A stretch of 64,000 nt of DNA from Reinekea thalattae (lineage in GTDB: Bacteria; Pseudomonadota; Gammaproteobacteria; Pseudomonadales; Natronospirillaceae), in assembly GCF_008041945.1 (NCBI RefSeq), contig NZ_VKAD01000001.1, positions 1,240,001 to 1,304,000 on the forward strand, given 5' to 3'. Positions 59,398-64,000 of the stretch are shown here, piece after piece (the stretch's first letter is position 1; every line of letters begins with the position of its first letter). The notes beneath the pieces are model-generated. The model made no database searches. It saw nothing but the letters and a program-made list of their open reading frames with translations, and had not been told where the DNA came from. Both the position numbers and the translations under genes were made by a program.

Positions 59398-59701
59398 CTT
59401 ATCTCCCTCAACAATAGTGTTCACAACAACCCCGTACAAATGAACAGGCACCCATCGGCCTATGTCTTGGTATCGGCCTGCTCTAGACAAAATGAACCCG
59501 TTCATCACAGAAATCATCAAAAGCGCTAAAGCAAGGCCAAAAACATAATAGAACTTTTTAAGTTGCATGTATTGACTAAAGCAACAGGGAGAGCCTAATA
59601 TCACCATCAAATAGAACTTTAATAGTTACTTAAAATGAAAATCCAAAATAGTGACTCAAATATACCGCCATTCAGCTTTAGCTAACCGAGGAAACAAGCA
59701 C
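59398..59701. other. Spacer between the FG-GAP lipoprotein and the flavoprotein gene
   Basis: The two genes are divergent. On the minus strand the open frame continues upstream of the lipoprotein start through a hydrophobic segment (MQLKKFYYVF, then a 16-residue apolar run), which could be a small membrane protein or chance. No clear promoter pair was found on either side. Confidence 0.5.
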
Positions 59702-60604
59702 ATGAAACAGGATGTCATCATTATTGGAGGAAGCTTTGCTGGAGCCTCTGCAGCCATGCAATTGGTGCGAGCCCAACGCAAAGTGACTTTGGTCGACGCA
59801 GGCCAACCACGAAACCGATTCGCCAAGCACTCTCATGGTTTTTTCGGCCTCGATGGCTACAGCCCTGAGGCGATAAAACTCAAAAGCTGGCAGCAATTAC
59901 TCAGCTACCCAACGATGACGCTACTTGAAGACAGCGTTACTGAAGCGATTCCACAGGCGGATTGCTTCAAGCTAACGCTCAGCAGCGGAAAAGTACTGAT
60001 CGGGAAAAAGCTGATTATTGCCACAGGGCTGACCGATATATTGCCAGACATCGAAGGCATTCAAGCACGCTGGGGTAAAACGGTGGCTCACTGCCCCTAC
60101 TGCCATGGCTATGAATTACGTAATCGCTCATTAGGTGTTATCGCCACCAGTGAAATGTCGTTACATCAGGCCAGCATGATTCCAGATTGGGGCGTGACGA
60201 CTTATTTTTCACAGGGCGAATTCTATGCTGATGCGGAACAAAAAAGCTTTTTACAACAGCGCGGCGTTCAGTTTGAAGACTCGCCCATCATAAAAATACT
60301 CGGCGAAGGCGTAGATATTTCTGCTGTTCAACTTGCAGACGGACGAACCGTTGATATTCAGGGTCTATACGTCGGGCCAAAAACGCAAATGAGCAGCGAT
60401 ATTGCCAGCCGCCTGGGTTGTAAATTCATCGAAGCTCCAATGGGCGCTATTTTGCAAACAGACGAGTTTAAACAAACTAGCGTAGCAGGTGTATTTGCCG
60501 CCGGAGACATCGCAAACCCAATGCAGAACGCCACCTTTGCTTCGGCATCCGGTGTTATGGCTGGCGTTGGCGCGCATCATCAATTAATTCAAGAACTGCG
60601 CTAA
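59702..60604 (+). CDS. Thioredoxin-reductase-like FAD oxidoreductase with CPYCHG motif (GliT-like)
   Basis: A flavoprotein of 300 residues. The FAD site is DVIIIGGSFAGASAAMQL (GxxxxG at 9-14) and AAGDIANPMQNATFASASG at the C terminus. The redox pair is Cys131 and Cys134 in HCPYCHGYE, with a His after the second Cys. The stretch where thioredoxin reductase has its NADPH motif GxGxxA reads GVIATSEMSLHQASMI and lacks it. This combination matches the group of dithiol oxidases and related enzymes (GliT, HlmI) that do not use NADPH, rather than true thioredoxin reductase. SD GAGGAA precedes the ATG at 59702. The next gene is a methyltransferase 37 bases downstream. The substrate is unknown. Confidence 0.85.
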   Translation: MKQDVIIIGGSFAGASAAMQLVRAQRKVTLVDAGQPRNRFAKHSHGFFGLDGYSPEAIKLKSWQQLLSYPTMTLLEDSVTEAIPQADCFKLTLSSGKVLIGKKLIIATGLTDILPDIEGIQARWGKTVAHCPYCHGYELRNRSLGVIATSEMSLHQASMIPDWGVTTYFSQGEFYADAEQKSFLQQRGVQFEDSPIIKILGEGVDISAVQLADGRTVDIQGLYVGPKTQMSSDIASRLGCKFIEAPMGAILQTDEFKQTSVAGVFAAGDIANPMQNATFASASGVMAGVGAHHQLIQELR

Positions 60605-60641
60605 AGCACAGCACTATGTTTATTCATTTGAGAGGTTCGAG

Positions 60642-61265
60642 ATGAAAGATACACCCAGTCAGCAAGAATTTTGGGAGCAGCATTTTCAAGAAAAACAAAT
60701 GATGTGGGGGTCTGAGGCTTCGCAGTCGGTCAAGCCTGCTTTACGTTTATTCCAAGAGCGGCAGCTTCAGACACTTCTGATTCCCGGCTTTGGTTACGGT
60801 CGAAATGCTAAGGCATTTGCCGACCATGGTTTTGATATTACTGGAATTGAAATATCCCGCACCGCAATTGATATTGCAAAAAAACAGTGGGCCAATGCCA
60901 TCACCGTACACCAAGGAGATGTCAGCGACATGCCGTTTGATGCTAACCAATACGACGGCATCTTTTGCTATGCCCTGCTGCATCTTTTAACCAAGGCAGC
61001 ACGCAAAAAGTTTATCGACGACTGTTACCAACAACTAAACAATAACGGCTATATGGTTTTCGTTACACTGGCCACTCATACCCCGACTTTTGCTCAAGGT
61101 GCAAAGATGGATCACAACACCTATCTATCTCGTCATGGCGTAGACCTGTTTTATCACGACCTAGAAACTATCGAGCAAGAGTTCTCAGCTTACGGACTTA
61201 TTGAGCAAACACTCAGCCATGAGGACTCACAAGATTTTTGGATTATTGTTTGTCAGAAGACTTAA
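60642..61265 (+). CDS. Class I SAM-dependent methyltransferase
   Basis: A 207-residue enzyme with a Rossmann-like SAM fold. Motif I reads LLIPGFGYGRNAKAFADHGF, followed by ITGIEISRTAIDIAKKQW and, after a strand, GDVSDMPFDANQYDGIFCYALLHLL. The N terminus FWEQHFQEKQMMWG resembles TehB- and thiopurine-methyltransferase-like proteins. It is likely co-transcribed with the CPYCHG flavoprotein; SD GAGG precedes the ATG. A thiol substrate would fit the neighbour, but this is inference. Confidence 0.85.
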   Translation: MKDTPSQQEFWEQHFQEKQMMWGSEASQSVKPALRLFQERQLQTLLIPGFGYGRNAKAFADHGFDITGIEISRTAIDIAKKQWANAITVHQGDVSDMPFDANQYDGIFCYALLHLLTKAARKKFIDDCYQQLNNNGYMVFVTLATHTPTFAQGAKMDHNTYLSRHGVDLFYHDLETIEQEFSAYGLIEQTLSHEDSQDFWIIVCQKT

Positions 61266-61281
61266 ACCTCCAGCCACAAAA

Positions 61282-61302
61282 AAGCCCTTAAAATAAGGGC
61301 TT
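61282..61302. terminator. Terminator between the methyltransferase and ssb (convergent)
   Basis: AAGCCCTTA and TAAGGGCTT form a nine-base stem with a three-base loop. On the minus strand it is followed by six T, so it terminates ssb well; on the plus strand it has a weaker tail. Confidence 0.85.
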
Positions 61303-61339
61303 AATTAGTATTTTTGACCGATGTGATCTGAGGTAAATC

Positions 61340-61927
61340 CTAGAACGGTATATCGTCGTCAAAATCGTCAAAGCCACCCGGTGCTGGTTGCGCAGGTGCC
61401 GACTGAGGTTGTTGCTGTTGTGGAGATTGCTGTGGCGCGACCTGTTGCGGCGCACCAAAACCACCACCTTGAGGTTGCTGAGGCGGTGCTTGATTGTAAT
61501 TAGGCTGTGCTGCTGGCTGCTGATTAAAGCCGCCGCCTTGTGGTTGTTGACCAAAACCACCGCCTTGCTGAGGTGCTCCGCCTTCTTGGCGACCACCAAT
61601 AAATTGCATTTCATTACCGACAATTTCGGTTGAATAACGGTCTTGGCCGTTTTGGTCTTGCCATTTACGAGTCTGCAAACGTCCTTCGATATAAACCTGT
61701 GAACCTTTGCGTAAATATTGCGAGGCAACCTCTGCGGTTCGGCCAAAGAGCACGATACGGTGCCATTCGGTAAGATCCTGACGGTTTCCTTGCTCGTCTG
61801 CTCGGCCAAGTTCATTGGTCGCTACATTCAGGTTCACTACCTGAGTGCCCGATGCGGTTGTACGCACCTCGGGATCCTGCCCTAATCGACCTAAAATAAT
61901 GACCTTGTTTACGGTACCCTTTGCCAT
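61340..61927 (-). CDS. ssb: Single-stranded DNA-binding protein
   Basis: A 195-residue SSB. The OB fold (about 1-112) starts [38 protein letters not shown] and includes [43 protein letters not shown] Gln/Gly/Pro-rich linker (about 115-180) leads to the acidic tip DDFDDDIPF that docks repair proteins. The ATG at 61927 has AGGAAGG three bases upstream; 51 further codons in frame are left out. It is divergent from uvrA and shares an SOS box region with it. Confidence 0.97.
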   Translation of the reverse strand: MAKGTVNKVIILGRLGQDPEVRTTASGTQVVNLNVATNELGRADEQGNRQDLTEWHRIVLFGRTAEVASQYLRKGSQVYIEGRLQTRKWQDQNGQDRYSTEIVGNEMQFIGGRQEGGAPQQGGGFGQQPQGGGFNQQPAAQPNYNQAPPQQPQGGGFGAPQQVAPQQSPQQQQPQSAPAQPAPGGFDDFDDDIPF

Positions 61928-62337
61928 ATGCCTTCCTATATATTTCGTTTTTGCTAGCCGCGAACTATCCATCAGTTGAAGGCTAACTTCAAGGTTGATT
62001 TGATGATTCCGCTGGCTTTCTTTATCTCTGTCACGCTTGTATTGGTTAATCCCCTCAAACACTAATGCTGCGGGGCTCACTGTTTGAGACTTCGACCCGA
62101 GTTAAAAACCTATTGAGTCACGGATTCTACTTTAAGGATTACCGCAGTGATAAAAAAACCTTGCGATCTGTATATTCATACAGTTATATTAGTCGCACGC
62201 TTTTTAATCCACACACTTAAAGAGCTTTTTCAGCAGCCTTCACAGTTTGATCCCCAGTCTTCGGTGAGGTGCTGCTGGAACTTCTTGCCAATTTATGCTT
62301 TCTTTGGGGCTTTGTTTCTTTCCAGTTCGAGGATTTC
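61928..62337. other. Divergent ssb-uvrA control region
   Basis: A 410-base gene-free spacer. It holds the LexA box (62168-62183) and the uvrA promoter. The ssb side is about 240 bases long; a possible -10 TAGAAT on the minus strand lies near 62127-62132 but lacks a good -35. The leaders of both genes are long, and no small ORF in them is credible. Confidence 0.7.
62161..62190 (+). promoter_or_regulatory. uvrA promoter with LexA box in the spacer
   Basis: TTGCGA (-35, 62161-62166) is 17-18 bases from TTATAT/TATATT (-10, from 62184). The spacer is the perfect LexA box CTGT-N8-ACAG at 62168-62183, so bound LexA would block RNA polymerase directly. The box also lies upstream of ssb on the other strand and may repress both, as in E. 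coli. Confidence 0.85.
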
Positions 62338-64000
62338 ATGGACAAAATTTCCGTCCAGGGTGCCCGTACCCACAATCTTAAAGACATTACCATTGATATT
62401 CCACGCGACAAGCTTGTTGTTATCACTGGGCTTTCAGGCTCAGGTAAGTCTTCGTTGGCGTTCGACACCCTCTACGCCGAGGGTCAACGCCGTTATGTTG
62501 AATCACTATCAACCTACGCTCGGCAGTTTTTATCGATGATGGAAAAACCGGATGTCGACCATATTGAAGGTCTGTCACCGGCGATTTCTATTGAACAAAA
62601 AACCACCAGCCATAACCCTCGATCTACGGTAGGTACCACTACCGAAATTTATGATTACTTACGTTTGCTGTTTGCACGTATTGGTGAACCACGCTGCCCT
62701 GAACATGGTGAACCACTAGAAGCTCAAATGGTCAGCCAGATGGTTGATTCGGTGCTGGCGTTGCCAGAAGGCAGCAAGCTAATGATGCTTGCGCCGCTCA
62801 TCCGCGACCGTAAAGGTGAGCACTTACATGTTTTCAACGAACTTAGGGCTCAAGGCTTTGTGCGTGTGCGTGTCGATGGCACGGTGATGGATTTAGACGA
62901 AGTTCCAGAACTCGATAAACGTAAAAAGCACACCATCGAAGCAGTCGTTGACCGCTTCAAAGTCCGTGATGACTTACAACTGCGATTGGCCGAGTCGTTC
63001 GAAACCTGCTTAACCTTAGCGGGCGGTATCGCTCAAATCAGTTGGATGGATGGTGACGGCGAAGACATTTTGTTTTCGAACAAGTTTGCCTGTCCGGTAT
63101 GCGGCTATTCAATTGCCGAACTGGAACCGCGCATGTTCTCGTTCAACAACCCAGCCGGTGCCTGTGAAGAGTGCGACGGCTTAGGCCTTAAACAGTATTT
63201 TGATCGCAGTAAGGTTGTCCGCGACGACAGCCTGACCCTAGCCGAAGGCGCTATTTCTGGTTGGGATCGACGTGCTGTCTATTACTTTAGCCAGCTCACC
63301 TCACTAGGCGAGCACTTCAGCATTGACCTTGACCAGCCGTTTAAAAAACTACCGAAAAAATTCCGTGAGATGGTGCTTAACGGCAGCGGCGATGTTGAGA
63401 TCGACTTTAACTACGTCAACAGCCGTGGCGCGGTCTATAGCCGAACACACGCCTTTGAAGGTGTGGTGCCTAACATGGAGCGACGCTATCGCGAAACCGA
63501 TAGCAGCTCGGTGCGTGAGGAGTTGTCAAAGTATTTGGCGGAACAACATTGCCCGAGTTGTCACGGCAGTCGCCTTAAAGAAAGCGCACGTAATGTCTTT
63601 ATTGATGGCGTGACCTTGCCGGAAGTGACGCACATGTCTATTGCCGACGCTGTCCGCTATTACAACAGCTTAAAGCTCGAAGGCAGCAAAGCACAAATCG
63701 CGGAAAAAATTCTGCGTGAAATCATTCAACGTCTCAGCTTCTTAGAAAATGTCGGCCTAGAATATTTAACCCTCGACCGTAGCGCCGATACGCTTTCTGG
63801 CGGTGAAACTCAACGTATTCGACTGGCTAGCCAGATTGGCGCTGGCCTTGTTGGAGTCATGTATATCTTAGATGAACCTTCAATTGGTCTTCACCAACGC
63901 GACAACGATCGTCTGTTGCAAACGCTGACTAACTTGCGTGATATGGGCAATACCGTTTTAGTGGTCGAGCATGACGAAGACGCCATTCGCACCGCCGACT
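62338..64000 (+). CDS. uvrA: Excinuclease ABC subunit A (UvrA), partial
   Basis: The first 554 residues of UvrA; the rest lies outside the window. It starts [64 protein letters not shown] (first Walker A). A zinc module follows with CPEHGEP-type and CPVCGYS motifs, then the first ABC signature region ([42 protein letters not shown]). UvrA2 with UvrB scans DNA for bulky damage. GAGGA lies four bases before the ATG. It is SOS-regulated by the LexA box above. Confidence 0.97.
   Translation, partial: MDKISVQGARTHNLKDITIDIPRDKLVVITGLSGSGKSSLAFDTLYAEGQRRYVESLSTYARQFLSMMEKPDVDHIEGLSPAISIEQKTTSHNPRSTVGTTTEIYDYLRLLFARIGEPRCPEHGEPLEAQMVSQMVDSVLALPEGSKLMMLAPLIRDRKGEHLHVFNELRAQGFVRVRVDGTVMDLDEVPELDKRKKHTIEAVVDRFKVRDDLQLRLAESFETCLTLAGGIAQISWMDGDGEDILFSNKFACPVCGYSIAELEPRMFSFNNPAGACEECDGLGLKQYFDRSKVVRDDSLTLAEGAISGWDRRAVYYFSQLTSLGEHFSIDLDQPFKKLPKKFREMVLNGSGDVEIDFNYVNSRGAVYSRTHAFEGVVPNMERRYRETDSSSVREELSKYLAEQHCPSCHGSRLKESARNVFIDGVTLPEVTHMSIADAVRYYNSLKLEGSKAQIAEKILREIIQRLSFLENVGLEYLTLDRSADTLSGGETQRIRLASQIGAGLVGVMYILDEPSIGLHQRDNDRLLQTLTNLRDMGNTVLVVEHDEDAIRTAD

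Noticed and set aside
59398..59610. Upstream extension of the FG-GAP lipoprotein with an extra hydrophobic segment
   Set aside because: No SD for the upstream ATGs, and the TTG at 59397 has a strong SD and produces a clean lipoprotein signal.
62147..62539. Open frame of 130 residues on the plus strand across the uvrA start
   Set aside because: It is out of frame with uvrA, overlaps its conserved N terminus, and has no family motif; the uvrA frame with SD at 62338 explains the region.

Overview
The window is one continuous stretch of chromosome from a marine-type gammaproteobacterium. Gene order is the main evidence. The blocks mutS-fdxA-(lysE)-rpoS-nlpD-pcm-truD-ispF-ispD-ftsB-eno-pyrG-tilS-accA-dnaE-rnhB-lpxB-lpxA-fabZ-lpxD-skp-bamA-rseP-dxr-cdsA-uppS-frr-tsf-rpsB / map-glnD-dapC-dapD and recA-recX-alaS-lysC-csrA-tRNA(Ser, Arg) are typical of Gammaproteobacteria. 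The proteins (FdxA nearly identical to Azotobacter FdI by eye, long-form DapD, glnD-dapC-dapD) lean to the Pseudomonas/Oceanospirillales side. A sodium-pumping oxaloacetate decarboxylase and a TRAP transporter fit a marine or halophilic life. The genus cannot be fixed from the sequence alone.

Layout. 1-2170 (minus): a TRAP transporter with an accessory TPR lipoprotein (tatT-dctP-dctQ, cut by the window edge). 2253-4694 (minus): a compact three-gene cassette of a ZorA/MotA-like channel with a long tail, a ZorB/OmpA-like stator partner and a small protein with a putative H/C...CxxC metal site; this is the best candidate for an undescribed system. 4786-8004 (minus): oadG-oadA-oadB. 8285-9223 (plus): dusC. 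9298-9602 (minus): two identical tRNA-Arg(ACG) and one tRNA-Ser(GCT). 9716-16438 (minus): csrA with a GGA-loop leader hairpin, lysC, alaS, recX, recA (LexA box) and pncC. 16514-19619 (plus): mutS, fdxA. 19731-28064 (minus): LysE-type exporter, rpoS, nlpD, DUF368, pcm, truD, ispF, ispD, ftsB, eno. 28222-50779 (minus): pyrG, tilS, a GNAT, accA, dnaE, rnhB, the lipid A/outer-membrane cluster, frr, tsf, rpsB. 51071-57226 (plus): map, glnD, dapC, an ArsC-family reductase, dapD.

57348-61265 is a more accessory stretch: a RimL-type GNAT, a seven-repeat FG-GAP lipoprotein, a CPYCHG flavoprotein and an adjacent SAM methyltransferase. The window ends with the divergent SOS pair ssb (minus) and uvrA (plus, cut by the window end), with a perfect LexA box inside the uvrA promoter spacer.

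How the genes work together: isoprenoid (ispD, ispF, dxr, uppS), C55-P recycling (DUF368), lipid A (lpxA/B/D), outer-membrane assembly (skp, bamA, rseP) and phospholipid supply (cdsA, accA, fabZ) form an envelope-biogenesis supercluster. recA, uvrA, ssb, mutS and dnaE supply DNA replication and repair. Two expected members are missing from their usual places: pyrH between tsf and frr, and surE between truD and pcm. No CRISPR array, insertion sequence or prophage was seen.
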